Below, one piece after another: positions 35,513 to 44,212 of a stretch of DNA of 64,000 nucleotides (position 1 is its first letter; the number at the start of each line of letters is the position of its first letter). This DNA comes from Rhizobium sp. NRK18 (GTDB lineage Bacteria; Pseudomonadota; Alphaproteobacteria; Rhizobiales; Rhizobiaceae), in contig NZ_JANFMV010000001.1 in NCBI RefSeq assembly GCF_024385575.1, positions 2,137,681-2,201,680 on the forward strand. The letters run 5' to 3'. The notes under the pieces were generated by a model. That model saw only the letters and a program-made list of their open reading frames with translations. It was not told the DNA's origin and did no database searches. Position numbers and translations under genes: made by a program.

Positions 35513-36343
35513 ATGAAGACCATTTCGGAAAACCTGTCCTTCGGCGGCACGCAGGGCGTCTATTCCCACGCCTCGCAAGTCTGTGGCTGCGACATGACCT
35601 TCGCCGTCTTCGTGCCGCCGCAGGCCAAGGACGGCCCGCGGCCGGTGCTCTGGTATCTCTCCGGTCTCACCTGCACCCATGCCAATGTCATGGAAAAAGG
35701 CGAATATCGCAGGCTTGCCGCCGAGCTCGGGCTGATCATCGTCTGCCCCGACACCAGTCCGCGCGGTGATGATGTGGCCGACGAGGCGGACAACTGGCAG
35801 ATGGGCAAGGGCGCGGGCTTCTATCTCGATGCGACCGAAGAGCCGTGGGCGAAGCACTACCGCATGTACAGCTACATAACCGAGGAACTGCCGGCCCTGA
35901 TCGCCGCTCACTTTCCGGCCGACATGGACCGCCAGGGCATATTCGGACACTCGATGGGCGGCCACGGCGCGATGACGATCGCGTTGAAGATCCCCGACCG
36001 CTACAAGTCTTGTTCGGCCTTCGCGCCGATCGTCAATCCGATGACGTCTTTCTGGTCGGAACCGGGCCTCGAGAAATATCTCGGCTCCGACCGCACCGCA
36101 TGGCGCCCGTACGACGCCTGCGCACTGGTCGAAGACGGCGCGCGGTTCCCCGAATTCCTGATCGACCAGGGCAAGGCCGACGGCTTTCTCGACAACGGGC
36201 TGAAGCCCTGGCTGTTCGAGGAGGTGATCAAGGGCACGGACATCAAGCTGACGCTCAACATGCGCGACGGCTACGATCATTCCTACTACTTCATCTCGAC
36301 CTTCATGGAAGACCACCTCAGGTGGCATTATTCAAGGATCTAA
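35513..36343 (+). CDS. fghA: S-formylglutathione hydrolase
   Basis: A 276-residue esterase D-type hydrolase from ATG 35513, with CGGAG upstream. It hydrolyses S-formylglutathione to formate and glutathione, completing the pathway begun by the dehydrogenase five genes earlier. Motifs: PVLWYLSGLTCTHANVMEKG, nucleophile elbow GHSMGGHGAMTIALK (Ser in GHSMG), catalytic Asp in IDQGKADGFL and His in RDGYDHSYYFISTFMEDHLRWH. Length normal. The next gene has its own AT-rich upstream region. Confidence 0.96.
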   Translation: MKTISENLSFGGTQGVYSHASQVCGCDMTFAVFVPPQAKDGPRPVLWYLSGLTCTHANVMEKGEYRRLAAELGLIIVCPDTSPRGDDVADEADNWQMGKGAGFYLDATEEPWAKHYRMYSYITEELPALIAAHFPADMDRQGIFGHSMGGHGAMTIALKIPDRYKSCSAFAPIVNPMTSFWSEPGLEKYLGSDRTAWRPYDACALVEDGARFPEFLIDQGKADGFLDNGLKPWLFEEVIKGTDIKLTLNMRDGYDHSYYFISTFMEDHLRWHYSRI

Positions 36344-36416
36344 ATAAACCTTTAATTGCACATTCGGTAAGTTCTCGATATATTCTCCTTTGCTTTTGAA
36401 AGCTGGGGGATTTTCG

Positions 36417-37427
36417 ATGAAACACCTTATCCTCATGCATGGACGCAGCATAAAGCCGGCGCAAAAGGCGCTGGAAGAGATGTCCAAACAGGCGATGGAA
36501 GCTGGATTGCGTCGGGCCGGCCATCAAGCCAAAGCCGACGCCTTGAAGAACGGCGACATCAGATTTTCAACGGCCTATTATGGCGACATCAACAACGCCA
36601 TATTGGCCGGAAAGAGCAAGAAGACGGCCGAGAAATTGACGGCCAAAGACCCCGAACACGGCAACAGCCCCTGTTTAGACGCCGCCTTCCTGAAAGAGGG
36701 GTTCGACCGCACCGTTGCCCGTCCCCGCTTCGACAAGGCAACTTACGACGGGGTTCTTGAGGAAGCCGACGACAACCGGCTTCTTGACGAGGCCGCTGAT
36801 GTGGCAAGTCTGCTCGGCGCTCTCTTTACGGCTGGGCTGCTGAACGCCGCCATGATCAGCAGCGCGACTGCCGACCTTTACGCCTATCTGGTTTCCCACG
36901 ATGTCGGCTCTGAAATTCGAAGCCGTTTGAACGCCATTCTCATGCCTGCCATGCTTGCGGGCGATGAAATATGCCTGCTGACGCACAGCATGGGCTGTAT
37001 CGTCGCCTATGATGTCCTTTGGAAATACGCGCACATGAGCGAATACGTGCCTCTGTTGAAAGAACGGAAGTCAGCGGTTTCCCTTTGGCTCACATTTGGC
37101 TGTCCGCTGGGGGAAACAGGTGTGCAACAAAAGCTGCTGGACGGCCGCTACACTGATCTGAAGGAAAAATATCCGCGGCGGCAGATCGTCGACTGGTTGA
37201 ATATCTTCGCAGAGGACGATTTCGTCGCACATGTGGAAAAGATTTCACCGATCTACCGAAGGCTGGTGAAAGATAACGATCTGCGCGCCATCTCGGACGG
37301 AAAGATATACAATTGCTGGACATACACGGACTTTCATTCCGGCCGCCTCGTGTCCAATCCGCATGACATGTACGGCTATCTCATGAATGAAAAGCTCGCC
37401 GGGCAGGTCGGCAAATGGCTGTCTTAG
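36417..37427 (+). CDS. Orphan alpha/beta-hydrolase-like protein
   Basis: A 336-residue protein starting MKHLILMHGRSIKPAQKALE. The N-terminal strand LILMHGRS is a typical hydrolase beta-3/oxyanion start. LTHSMGCIVAYDVLWKYAH forms the nucleophile elbow (S in THSMG); an aspartate lies in FAEDDFVAHV and a histidine in TDFHSGRLVSNPHDMYGYL. The middle (residues 60-190) is a variable lid-like region with no recognisable motif. Wax- or lipase-type substrates are possible. The AT-rich 74-nt upstream stretch and the lack of functional neighbours suggest an independent, perhaps acquired, gene. Confidence 0.75.
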   Translation: MKHLILMHGRSIKPAQKALEEMSKQAMEAGLRRAGHQAKADALKNGDIRFSTAYYGDINNAILAGKSKKTAEKLTAKDPEHGNSPCLDAAFLKEGFDRTVARPRFDKATYDGVLEEADDNRLLDEAADVASLLGALFTAGLLNAAMISSATADLYAYLVSHDVGSEIRSRLNAILMPAMLAGDEICLLTHSMGCIVAYDVLWKYAHMSEYVPLLKERKSAVSLWLTFGCPLGETGVQQKLLDGRYTDLKEKYPRRQIVDWLNIFAEDDFVAHVEKISPIYRRLVKDNDLRAISDGKIYNCWTYTDFHSGRLVSNPHDMYGYLMNEKLAGQVGKWLS

Positions 37428-37452
37428 CCGACCGCCCCCATGACGTGGCCGT

Positions 37453-38154
37453 TCAACACGCAATCGCCTTGTAGCGTTCCCAGCCGGTGCGGCGGAGGTC
37501 GCAGGCGGGGCAGACGCCGCAGCCGTAGCCCCAGGCGTGCAGCGTGGTGCGGTCGCCCTTGTAGCAGGTATGCGTTTCGCGGCGGATGAGGTCGACCAGC
37601 GTCTCGCCACCGAGATCCGCAGTCATCTTCCAGGTCTCGGCCTTGTCGATCCACATCAAGGGCGTGTGGACGACGAAGCGGCTGTCGAGGCCGAGCGTCA
37701 GGGTGACCTGCAGGCTCTTCAGCGTGTCGTCGCGGCAATCCGGATAACCGGAATAGTCTGTTTCGCACATGCCGCCGACGAGATGGCGGGCCTTGCGGCG
37801 ATAGCCAAGCGCTGCGGCGGCGGTGAAGAACAGGAGATTGCGGCCGGGCACGAAAGTGTTCGGCAAGCCGGCCTCGGTCATCTCGATTTCCATGTCGCGG
37901 GTCAGCGCCGTCTCCGAGATTGCGCCGAGCAGCCCCATGTCGATCATATGGTCCTCGCCGAGCCTCTCCGACCAGTGCGGAAAGGCGTCGCGCAATTCGG
38001 CGAGAAAGGTCTTGCGCACGTCCAGCTCGACGGAATGCGACTGACGGTAATCGAAGCCGACGGTTTCGACCGTGTCGAAATTTTCAAGCGCCCAGGCAAG
38101 GCAAGTGGCCGAATCCTGACCGCCCGAAAACAGAACGAGTGCTTTTCCCTGCAT
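37453..38154 (-). CDS. queC: 7-cyano-7-deazaguanine synthase
   Basis: A 233-residue QueC converting 7-carboxy-7-deazaguanine to preQ0 for queuosine synthesis. The ATP pyrophosphatase loop [18 protein letters not shown] begins the protein. [22 protein letters not shown] and [23 protein letters not shown] follow. The C-terminal zinc site has four cysteines in [12 protein letters not shown] and [10 protein letters not shown]. No preQ1 riboswitch was recognised upstream. It is the last gene of a minus-strand run. Confidence 0.96.
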   Translation of the reverse strand: MQGKALVLFSGGQDSATCLAWALENFDTVETVGFDYRQSHSVELDVRKTFLAELRDAFPHWSERLGEDHMIDMGLLGAISETALTRDMEIEMTEAGLPNTFVPGRNLLFFTAAAALGYRRKARHLVGGMCETDYSGYPDCRDDTLKSLQVTLTLGLDSRFVVHTPLMWIDKAETWKMTADLGGETLVDLIRRETHTCYKGDRTTLHAWGYGCGVCPACDLRRTGWERYKAIAC

Positions 38155-38191
38155 TCAAGATCCAGACATTGATGCGATTGGAAGGCCCCTG

Positions 38192-38647
38192 TCAGGGGTG
38201 CGCGAGACCGAAGAGATAGCGGACGCGGCCGGCAATCTTTTCGGCCAGTGCCTGGTCGGCAACGTCGGAATTAAGTGCCTGCGTCGACACTTCGAAGCCG
38301 CCCTCGCCCGCCTCCGCGCCGTTGTCGACATAGGTCGCCTTGACCAGGACCGACGCGATATTGTCCGTCTTGTGGATGCCCATGTCCTTCTGGACCTTGA
38401 GGATGTTGACCGTAATCACCACACGGGGACGCACATCGTCGTAGCGGGTCACGGCGATCGCCTGCTGCAACTGCTTGTTGACCCGATCGACGACGACCAC
38501 GGGCACATTGGCGGCGCCGAGAACCGCGACCTGGCGGACATTGTAGTTGCGGGAGCGCAGATTGTTCTGGTCGGGCAGAAGCGTGCAGGCCGCAAGCGCC
38601 GCACAGATCACCGCTACCCCGCCGATCATTCGCAAAATCTTCGTCAT
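38192..38647 (-). CDS. Putative lipoprotein
   Basis: A 151-residue protein (ATG 38647; ATG 38656 is an alternative). A type II signal peptide with lipobox L-A-A-C (MIGGVAVICAALAAC) marks a lipoprotein. The mature part, RSRNYNVRQVAVLGAANVPVVVVDRVNKQLQQAIAVTRYDDVRPRVVITVNIL, resembles a periplasmic LPS-assembly or DUF-type beta fold, but I do not recognise a family. It lies between the ATP12 chaperone gene (42 nt) and queC (37 nt). Confidence 0.8.
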   Translation of the reverse strand: MTKILRMIGGVAVICAALAACTLLPDQNNLRSRNYNVRQVAVLGAANVPVVVVDRVNKQLQQAIAVTRYDDVRPRVVITVNILKVQKDMGIHKTDNIASVLVKATYVDNGAEAGEGGFEVSTQALNSDVADQALAEKIAGRVRYLFGLAHP

Positions 38648-38689
38648 CCCGATCATCAGCCAGCCCCTGTCCAACCTGTCGCCCAAAAC

Positions 38690-39478
38690 CTATTCGCTCG
38701 TCATCAACGCAGACAATGTCTGCGATGCGGCGCGCATCTCCTCGAAACGCTTGTCGCGGCGGGCCTTTGCCTCCGCGTCCTCGCCCCAGTGCTCAATGGT
38801 CCAGTCCTCGTCAAGATGAGCCAAAGCCCAGACCTCGTCCAGAGTCCACACGCCTTCCGCATGCGCCAGCGCCAGGATCGCCGATCCCGTCAGCGTCGTC
38901 ATGGAATGCAGCGCGGCCAGAGCCAGCGGCGTGTCGTATTTGCGCAGCGTCACGGCAAAGGCTGAAATCGCCTCGCGCGGCTGCTCCTGATGCATGATGC
39001 CCTCGATCAGGATGAAGCGGGCGCCCAGCTGATTGGCGGCCCAGTCGATAACCGGATCCCAGCGTTCGGCCTGCCGTTCCACGAGTTCGTGCGGCTCGCC
39101 GGCACGATAGCAGAGAAGGTCGCTGGACGAGAAGCGAAGGATATCCTCGTGAACCGCCTGCGGATCGGTGCTCACGCCATCGATCGCGGTGTTGACGAGA
39201 CGCGTGACCGGCATCGAAAAGGGATCGATGACCTCGCCTTGCGCATTCCATTCGGCCGCGATCAGTTCGGCCAGCGCCGGCGTCGGTGCGGCAAGGTCAG
39301 ATCGGCCGGGTGTCTTTACCGGCCTGCCGTCGAGAACAACGCGGAACGCGCCCTCATCGCCGGCCTCGACGGTCGCCTGCTTGTAGAAGCGCTTCGGCAA
39401 TTGCTGCTTCTGACCTTCCTGGGCGATCTTCGACGGATCCTTCTGATGAGCCGAAATGTCGGAAATGAAATCACGCAT
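38690..39478 (-). CDS. ATP12 family F1-ATPase assembly chaperone
   Basis: A 262-residue protein from ATG 39478. PKRFYKQATVEAGDEGAFRVVLDGRPVKTPGRSDLAAPTPALAELIAAEWNAQGEVIDPFSMPVTRLVNTAID is the conserved ATP12 N-terminal domain, and SSDLLCYRAGEPHELVERQAERWDPVIDWA the second. ATP12 helps the F1 alpha subunit assemble. Its start lies inside the 3' end of the HAD gene (8-nt overlap), so the two are coupled. Confidence 0.93.
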   Translation of the reverse strand: MRDFISDISAHQKDPSKIAQEGQKQQLPKRFYKQATVEAGDEGAFRVVLDGRPVKTPGRSDLAAPTPALAELIAAEWNAQGEVIDPFSMPVTRLVNTAIDGVSTDPQAVHEDILRFSSSDLLCYRAGEPHELVERQAERWDPVIDWAANQLGARFILIEGIMHQEQPREAISAFAVTLRKYDTPLALAALHSMTTLTGSAILALAHAEGVWTLDEVWALAHLDEDWTIEHWGEDAEAKARRDKRFEEMRAASQTLSALMTSE

Positions 39479-40139
39479 AGGCAGTCTCGAATACATGTGT
39501 GGCAAGATCGGCCGGCTTCAGCGCGATGCGGTCTGCTCCGGCCTCGATCAGCTTGTCGACGGTCTCGTAGCCCCAGGACACGCCGATCGCCGAAGCGCCG
39601 GCAGCCTTGGCCATCTGCATATCATAGATGGCATCGCCGATGACAATCGTATCCGCCGGGCGCACGCCCATCTGGTCGCAGCACTCGGTCACCATTGCCG
39701 GATGCGGCTTGGACGGGCAATCGTCAGCGGTGCGCGAGACGACAAAATGCTGCCGAAGGCCATGTGTGTCCATGATGACCTCGAGGCCACGCCGTGACTT
39801 GCCGGTGACTGCGCCGAGCAGCAGGTCCTCCTCCGCCGCAAGGGCGGAGAGCAGGTCGGCGATCCCTTCGAACATCGGCTCCTGAAAACCCGGCTCGCGG
39901 CGCACATCCGCAAAGATCGACTTGTAATGGGCCGTCATTCGCAGTGCCTCTTCGTCGACGTGCTCGTTGCCGATCAGCCGGGCGATGGCGATGTCCAGCG
40001 TCAGGCCGATGATCGAACGCGTCCGGGCAATTTCCAGCCGCTCGCGACCGAAGGCCTCAAAAGTGCGGGCCATCACCTCATGGATCAGCGCGCCGCTGTC
40101 GACCAGTGTCCCGTCGCAATCGAAAAGAACGAGCTTCAT
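39471..40139 (-). CDS. HAD-superfamily phosphatase (Gph-like)
   Basis: A 222-residue HAD-IA hydrolase. Motif 1 is LVLFDCDGTLVDSG (catalytic Asp pair), motif 2 lies near GAVTGKSRRGLEVIMDTHG, and motifs 3-4 at CPSKPHPAMV and TIVIGDAIYDMQMAKAAGASAIGVSWGY. The alpha-helical cap (residues 18-80) resembles phosphoglycolate phosphatase, but a nucleotide or sugar phosphate substrate is equally possible. It lies 3 nt after rluC and overlaps the ATP12 gene, an arrangement common in alphaproteobacteria. Confidence 0.93.
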   Translation of the reverse strand: MKLVLFDCDGTLVDSGALIHEVMARTFEAFGRERLEIARTRSIIGLTLDIAIARLIGNEHVDEEALRMTAHYKSIFADVRREPGFQEPMFEGIADLLSALAAEEDLLLGAVTGKSRRGLEVIMDTHGLRQHFVVSRTADDCPSKPHPAMVTECCDQMGVRPADTIVIGDAIYDMQMAKAAGASAIGVSWGYETVDKLIEAGADRIALKPADLATHVFETAYA

Positions 40140-40142
40140 CTC

Positions 40143-41132
40143 TCAGTCCTCGTCTTCCGGACCGTCGATGGGGAAGCCGAGCAGGTTCCAGGTCTGGACC
40201 ATGTGCGGCGGCAGTGGTGCGGTGACCTTCAGCCGACCGCCGTTCGGATGGGGAATGTCGATATGGCGCGCATGCAGATGCAGGCGCTTCTGGACGCCGC
40301 CCGGGAAATCCCAGTTCGGATCGTCGATGAAGTACTTCGGGTCGCCGATGATCGGGTGACCGATATGGAGTGCATGAACGCGCAACTGGTGCGTCCTGCC
40401 GGTATAGGGCTCCATCTCCAGCCAGGCCAAATTCTGGGCCGCCGTCTCGAGAACGCGGTAATAGGACACGGCGTGGTCGGCGCCATCCTCGCCATGCTTT
40501 GCGATCCGCATGCGGTCGCCGTCCGGCGTCGCTTCCTTGACCAGCCAGGTCGAAATCTTGTCGTCGCGCTTGCGCGGCACGCCCTTGACCAGCGACCAGT
40601 AGGTCTTCTTGGTGTCGCGCTCGCGGAAGGCGGCGGTCAGCTTCTGCGCCGCGCCGCGCGTGCGGGCGATCACCAGCACGCCGGATGTGTCGCGGTCGAG
40701 CCGGTGGACGAGCCGCGGCTTTTCTCCGCGCTGGTTGGTCCAAGCATCGAGCATCTTGTCGATATGCCGGGTAACACCCGATCCGCCCTGAACCGCCAGT
40801 CCGGCCGGCTTGTTGAGCACAAAGACCTTGTCGTCCTCGTGCAGCAGCATGCGGGCCAGCAGTTCGCCGTCGCCGGAATGCTTCAGATCCTTGCCGGAGA
40901 GCGGCTTGCCTTTGTCCTTCGCATCGACGTCGAGCGGCGGAATGCGCACCATCTGTCCCGGCTGGACGCGGGTATCGGTCTTGACGCGTCCGCCATCGAC
41001 GCGCACCTGGCCGGAGCGCAGCAGCTTCTGCAACTGCCCGAAGCCGAGGCCCGGAAAGTGGATCTTGAACCAGCGATCGAGGCGCATGCCCGTCTCGTCC
41101 TGGTCAACCTTGATATGTTCAATTCCCGCCAT
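40143..41132 (-). CDS. rluC: Large-subunit rRNA pseudouridine synthase, RluC/RluD family
   Basis: A 329-residue protein from ATG 41132 (MAGIEHIKVDQDETG). An N-terminal S4 RNA-binding domain (MRLDRWFKIHFPGLGFGQLQKLLRSGQVRVDGGRVK) precedes the catalytic domain, with LNKPAGLAVQGG and the active-site aspartate in HRLDRDTSGVLVIART. MEPYTGRTHQLRVHALHIGHPIIGDPKYF completes the fold. It should isomerise specific uridines of 23S rRNA; RluC versus RluD cannot be decided with certainty. It is 20 nt downstream of crcB. Confidence 0.92.
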   Translation of the reverse strand: MAGIEHIKVDQDETGMRLDRWFKIHFPGLGFGQLQKLLRSGQVRVDGGRVKTDTRVQPGQMVRIPPLDVDAKDKGKPLSGKDLKHSGDGELLARMLLHEDDKVFVLNKPAGLAVQGGSGVTRHIDKMLDAWTNQRGEKPRLVHRLDRDTSGVLVIARTRGAAQKLTAAFRERDTKKTYWSLVKGVPRKRDDKISTWLVKEATPDGDRMRIAKHGEDGADHAVSYYRVLETAAQNLAWLEMEPYTGRTHQLRVHALHIGHPIIGDPKYFIDDPNWDFPGGVQKRLHLHARHIDIPHPNGGRLKVTAPLPPHMVQTWNLLGFPIDGPEDED

Positions 41133-41152
41133 GATCGTCTCGCACCGTTCCC

Positions 41153-41530
41153 TCAAAAAACCGCACGGCCGAGCATCAGGCCGGCAAAGACAGCGCACAG
41201 CGAAATCAGCACGCTGCCGATGACATAGACGCCCGCCAAGGTCAGCTCACCGCGCTCGTAGAGCGTGAATGCATCAAGGGAGAAGGCTGAAAAGGTGGTG
41301 AAGCCGCCAAGGAAGCCGGTGATCAGCAACACCCGCAGTTCCGGTGAGGAATTGAGCTTGCGCGCCACGAGTTCGGCAAACAGGCCGATCACGAAGGAAC
41401 CGATGACGTTCACCGTCATCGTCCCCCACGGATAGCCGGGGCCGAACAGCCGGAATGTCCAGTTACCGACGAGGTAGCGGAGAGCGGAGCCAAATGCGCC
41501 GCCAAGGGCAGCCAGAAGTATGTGTGTCAT
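41153..41530 (-). CDS. crcB: Fluoride efflux channel
   Basis: A 125-residue four-helix membrane protein of the CrcB/Fluc family, which forms dual-topology dimers that export fluoride. GGAFGSALRYLVGN, the TMTVNVIGSFVIGLF helix with its conserved Asn, and GFLGGFTTFSAFSLDAFTL with the phenylalanine-box and central Thr-Thr-Phe-Ser are all present. No fluoride riboswitch was recognised before it. Confidence 0.95.
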   Translation of the reverse strand: MTHILLAALGGAFGSALRYLVGNWTFRLFGPGYPWGTMTVNVIGSFVIGLFAELVARKLNSSPELRVLLITGFLGGFTTFSAFSLDAFTLYERGELTLAGVYVIGSVLISLCAVFAGLMLGRAVF

Positions 41531-41571
41531 CGCCTCCGTTTAGTCTACGGAAGCCGGGATTCCAAGCGCTT

Positions 41572-42105
41572 TTAGGACGCAGCGGACAGGAAGGTGTCGA
41601 CAAATTCGTGGAGCTTCGCCCAATCCGTAAACTCATGGTCCGTCGACGTGTCGACCGGGCCGCCCTCCGCCTTCGAAATGCGCTTCATCATCCAGCGCTT
41701 GAAGAAGTCGTATTCGGTGTAGCGCAGCGCGCCGGCGGCATCGTGGATCGCCATTGGCGTCCACCCTGTTTCCGCCAGCAACTGCTGCGGATAATGCCGC
41801 GCCGCCGCCCTCTCCCCGGCATCCTCACTGATGATCGACAGCGTCACCGAGACGAAGGCACTCGGCACGGCATTCAGCCACTCGGCCTCCCGATGCACGA
41901 AGTCCACGAATGCCGAGGGATAGCGACCCGCATGAATCGGCGAGCACAGGATGATGCGATCCGGACGCTCCAGCGTGTATTCCGGCATCTCGGCAATGTT
42001 CATGATCACGGCTGCATGGCCGGCATTCTCCGCATGTGCGGCTATCTCGCCGGCGATCCGACGGGTCTGACCTTCGACGCTCACATAACCAATGACAATC
42101 TTCAT
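41572..42105 (-). CDS. HemG-like flavodoxin family protein
   Basis: A 177-residue flavodoxin-fold protein resembling the menaquinone-dependent protoporphyrinogen IX dehydrogenase HemG. The FMN phosphate loop is VSVEGQTRRIAGEI. The HemG-type segments ILCSPIHAGRYPSAFVDFVHREAEWLNAVPSAFVSVTLS, GALRYTEYDFFKRWMMKRISKAEGGPVDTSTDHEFTDW follow, including the long insert that distinguishes HemG from flavodoxin. Rhizobia usually use HemJ for this step, so the actual role may differ. crcB follows 41 nt downstream. Confidence 0.85.
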   Translation of the reverse strand: MKIVIGYVSVEGQTRRIAGEIAAHAENAGHAAVIMNIAEMPEYTLERPDRIILCSPIHAGRYPSAFVDFVHREAEWLNAVPSAFVSVTLSIISEDAGERAAARHYPQQLLAETGWTPMAIHDAAGALRYTEYDFFKRWMMKRISKAEGGPVDTSTDHEFTDWAKLHEFVDTFLSAAS

Positions 42106-42304
42106 CAGAGCCTACCTCCACCTGAATAAGGCAAGGATATTGCAGGTCACCGGACGGACATTTGACGTGCGTCAATCGCCTGAAAAAACAAGACAAAACA
42201 TAAACTTATGTAAAAATAAAATTATACTTAAATACAACAGATTATATTCACAGACGCGATACGTATAGTTGATATGTTTTCTAATAAGTGTAATCGAAGC
42301 GGAT

Positions 42305-42589
42305 ATGGACATGGCCCAGGTTCTGACTGTTTCGGCAAACACCGCTGCATATGTGAGCGAGGCAAACAAACCGCCAATCAAGGTTCCACGCAGCAGTTTT
42401 GTCGAGGAAAGTGTCAATGCATTTGCCAAGGAAGCCCTGGAAAGCGGGGATTTTCAGCTGCGCGCGATCGTCAACGTGATCCAGCCGCCGGCGCTTGCCC
42501 TGTTCTTCCTGACTGCAGGACACGAAGAAGTGCAGCCGCAGGTGACCCTGCAGGAGGCAAAAGAAGCTTACGAAGAAGTGGAAGAATAA
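42305..42589 (+). CDS. Small acidic hypothetical protein (94 aa)
   Basis: Starts at ATG 42305 (MDMAQVLTVSANTAAYVSEA); ATG 42311 is also possible. Soluble. The central part is SSFVEESVNAFAKEALESGDFQLRAIVNVIQPPALALFFLTAG, and the C-terminus is an acidic helix, LQEAKEAYEEVEE. No family recognised. About 120 nt of strikingly AT-rich DNA (42180-42300) precede it, unlike the rest of the window, and a strong terminator follows, so it is a complete single-gene transcription unit. Confidence 0.7.
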   Translation: MDMAQVLTVSANTAAYVSEANKPPIKVPRSSFVEESVNAFAKEALESGDFQLRAIVNVIQPPALALFFLTAGHEEVQPQVTLQEAKEAYEEVEE

Positions 42590-42615
42590 GTCTCCTCGAC
42601 CGCAACACTTCCGAC

Positions 42616-42647
42616 GGCCGCCGCGCGCCCCGCATGGCGGCCTTTTT
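42616..42647 (+). terminator. Rho-independent terminator after the 94-aa gene
   Basis: GGCCGCC (42616-42622) pairs with GGCGGCC (42636-42642), followed by TTTTT. It isolates the small acidic protein gene from the riboswitch region. Confidence 0.85.
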
Positions 42648-42735
42648 CATGCCCCGACCACAGCGCTTCTCCTCCCGCATTTGCGACCGCTTCCGACAGG
42701 ATGGCCGCGCCATTGCACCGGGGCAATTTCCCTAC

Positions 42736-42749
42736 GACAAATATTTGTC
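42736..42749. promoter_or_regulatory. Perfect 14-bp palindrome upstream of the glycine riboswitch
   Basis: GACAAATATTTGTC is fully self-complementary and AT-rich within GC-rich surroundings, about 60 nt before the first glycine aptamer. It may be an operator at the gcv promoter. Confidence 0.4.
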
Positions 42750-42808
42750 CGAAAACGCCATGGAGGCCTTGCCAATCCCACCGTCTCCCCGATAATGAAC
42801 GCGACCCC

Positions 42809-42972
42809 GTTGGGAGAAGCCGGTTCGATCCGGTGCCGAAGGAGCAACCGCCCCGGAAACTCTCAGGCCAAAGGACCAGCGGTGGGCCACTAAGGACTCT
42901 GGAGAGAGTGGCGGCTTGGAAAGGCCGTTGCGCGCCGAAGGGATAACAATCTCAGGCCAAAGGACAGAGGGG
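42809..42972 (+). promoter_or_regulatory. Tandem glycine riboswitch controlling gcvTHP
   Basis: Two glycine aptamers in series. The first has TTGGGAGAAGC, GCCGAAGGAGCAA (42835-42847) and CTCTCAGGCCAAAGGACCAG (42860-42879). The second has GACTCTGGAGAGAG, GCCGAAGGGATAACAA (42934-42949) and CTCAGGCCAAAGGACAGAGG (42951-42970). Both keep the conserved GCCGAAGG and CAGGCCAAAGGAC elements. It lies about 72 nt before the gcvT start and should switch on glycine cleavage when glycine is abundant. The expression platform between 42973 and 43044 is not obvious. Confidence 0.93.
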
Positions 42973-43044
42973 GCGCGACTTGGAGGCGGCGCATGCCGTC
43001 AACCCGCTCGCGCGGCGTTCGCGCAAGAACCTGGAGGCCCTGTA

Positions 43045-44184
43045 GTGTCGGATACCGAAACCCTATCGACAACATCCCTGCATTCGCTCCATCGCGCCGC
43101 CGGTGCGCGCATGGTGCCGTTCGCCGGCTACGACATGCCGGTGCAATACCCGCTCGGCGTGCTGAAGGAACATGTGCATACGCGCACGGCCGCCGGCCTG
43201 TTCGATGTGTCGCACATGGGCCAGATCCGTGTGACGCCGAAGGACGGCAACATGGAAACGGCGGCGCTGGCACTCGAAAGCCTGGTGCCTGTCAATGTCC
43301 TCGGCCTCAAGCCGGGCCGTCAACGCTATGCGCTCTTTACCAATGATGACGGCGGCATTCTCGACGACCTGATGATAGCCAACCGTGACGACCATTTCTT
43401 CCTCGTCGTCAACGCCGCCTGCAAGGCGCAGGATTTCGCCCATCTGAAGGCAGGGATCGGCGACAGCTGCGATGTCGAGATGCTGGAAGACCGCTCGCTG
43501 ATCGCGCTGCAGGGACCGTTTGCCGAGAAGGTGCTGTCGGAGCTTTGTCCGGACGTCGTCTCGATGCGCTTCATGGATGTGCGAGGCGGCGACCTTCACG
43601 ACACCGACTGCATCATCTCCCGCTCTGGCTACACCGGCGAAGACGGGTTCGAAATCTCCGTTCCCTCCGACAAGGCCGAATCGGTGGTCATCCAGCTGCT
43701 GGAACATCCCGATGTCCAGTTCATCGGGCTTGGCGCACGCGATTCGCTGCGGCTTGAGGCCGGCCTCTGCCTCTACGGCAACGACATCGACCAGACCACG
43801 ACCCCGGTGGAAGCAGCCCTCGAATGGGCGGTGCAGAAGGTGCGCCGCAATGGCGGCGCGCGTGCCGGCGGTTTTCCCGGCACCGAGCGCATCCTGCGCG
43901 AGTTCGACGAGGGTGCCACCCGCCGCCGGGTGGGCCTGAAGCCCGAAGGCCGCGCGCCGATCCGCGCGCATACAAAACTCTATGCCGATGACACCGGACA
44001 GACGGAACTCGGCGAAGTGACCTCGGGCACGTTCGGGCCGACCGTCGAAGGCCCCGTCGCCATGGGCTACGTGCCGACCAGCCATGCCGCCGAAGGCACG
44101 GAAATCTTCGCCGAAGTCCGCGGCAAATACCTCCCTGTCACCGTCACGGCGATGCCTTTCACTCCCTCCTCCTACAAGCGCTGA
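43045..44184 (+). CDS. gcvT: Glycine cleavage system aminomethyltransferase (T protein)
   Basis: A 379-residue folate-dependent aminomethyltransferase. The start is GTG 43045, with GGAGG 7 nt upstream. LHRAAGARMVPFAGYDMPVQYPLGVLKEHVHTR and FDVSHMGQIRV form the N-terminal folate-binding part; GYTGEDGFEISVP and LGARDSLRLEAGLCLYGNDID the active-site region with the catalytic Asp. It releases ammonia from the aminomethyl-lipoyl arm of GcvH and makes methylene-tetrahydrofolate. First gene of gcvTHP, under the tandem glycine riboswitch. Confidence 0.96.
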   Translation: MSDTETLSTTSLHSLHRAAGARMVPFAGYDMPVQYPLGVLKEHVHTRTAAGLFDVSHMGQIRVTPKDGNMETAALALESLVPVNVLGLKPGRQRYALFTNDDGGILDDLMIANRDDHFFLVVNAACKAQDFAHLKAGIGDSCDVEMLEDRSLIALQGPFAEKVLSELCPDVVSMRFMDVRGGDLHDTDCIISRSGYTGEDGFEISVPSDKAESVVIQLLEHPDVQFIGLGARDSLRLEAGLCLYGNDIDQTTTPVEAALEWAVQKVRRNGGARAGGFPGTERILREFDEGATRRRVGLKPEGRAPIRAHTKLYADDTGQTELGEVTSGTFGPTVEGPVAMGYVPTSHAAEGTEIFAEVRGKYLPVTVTAMPFTPSSYKR

Positions 44185-44212
44185 CCGCAACTTTTTCCAG
44201 AAGGATTGATCC

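Noticed and set aside
41531..41571. A fluoride riboswitch before crcB
   Set aside because: The spacer is only 41 nt and lacks the conserved fluoride aptamer core.
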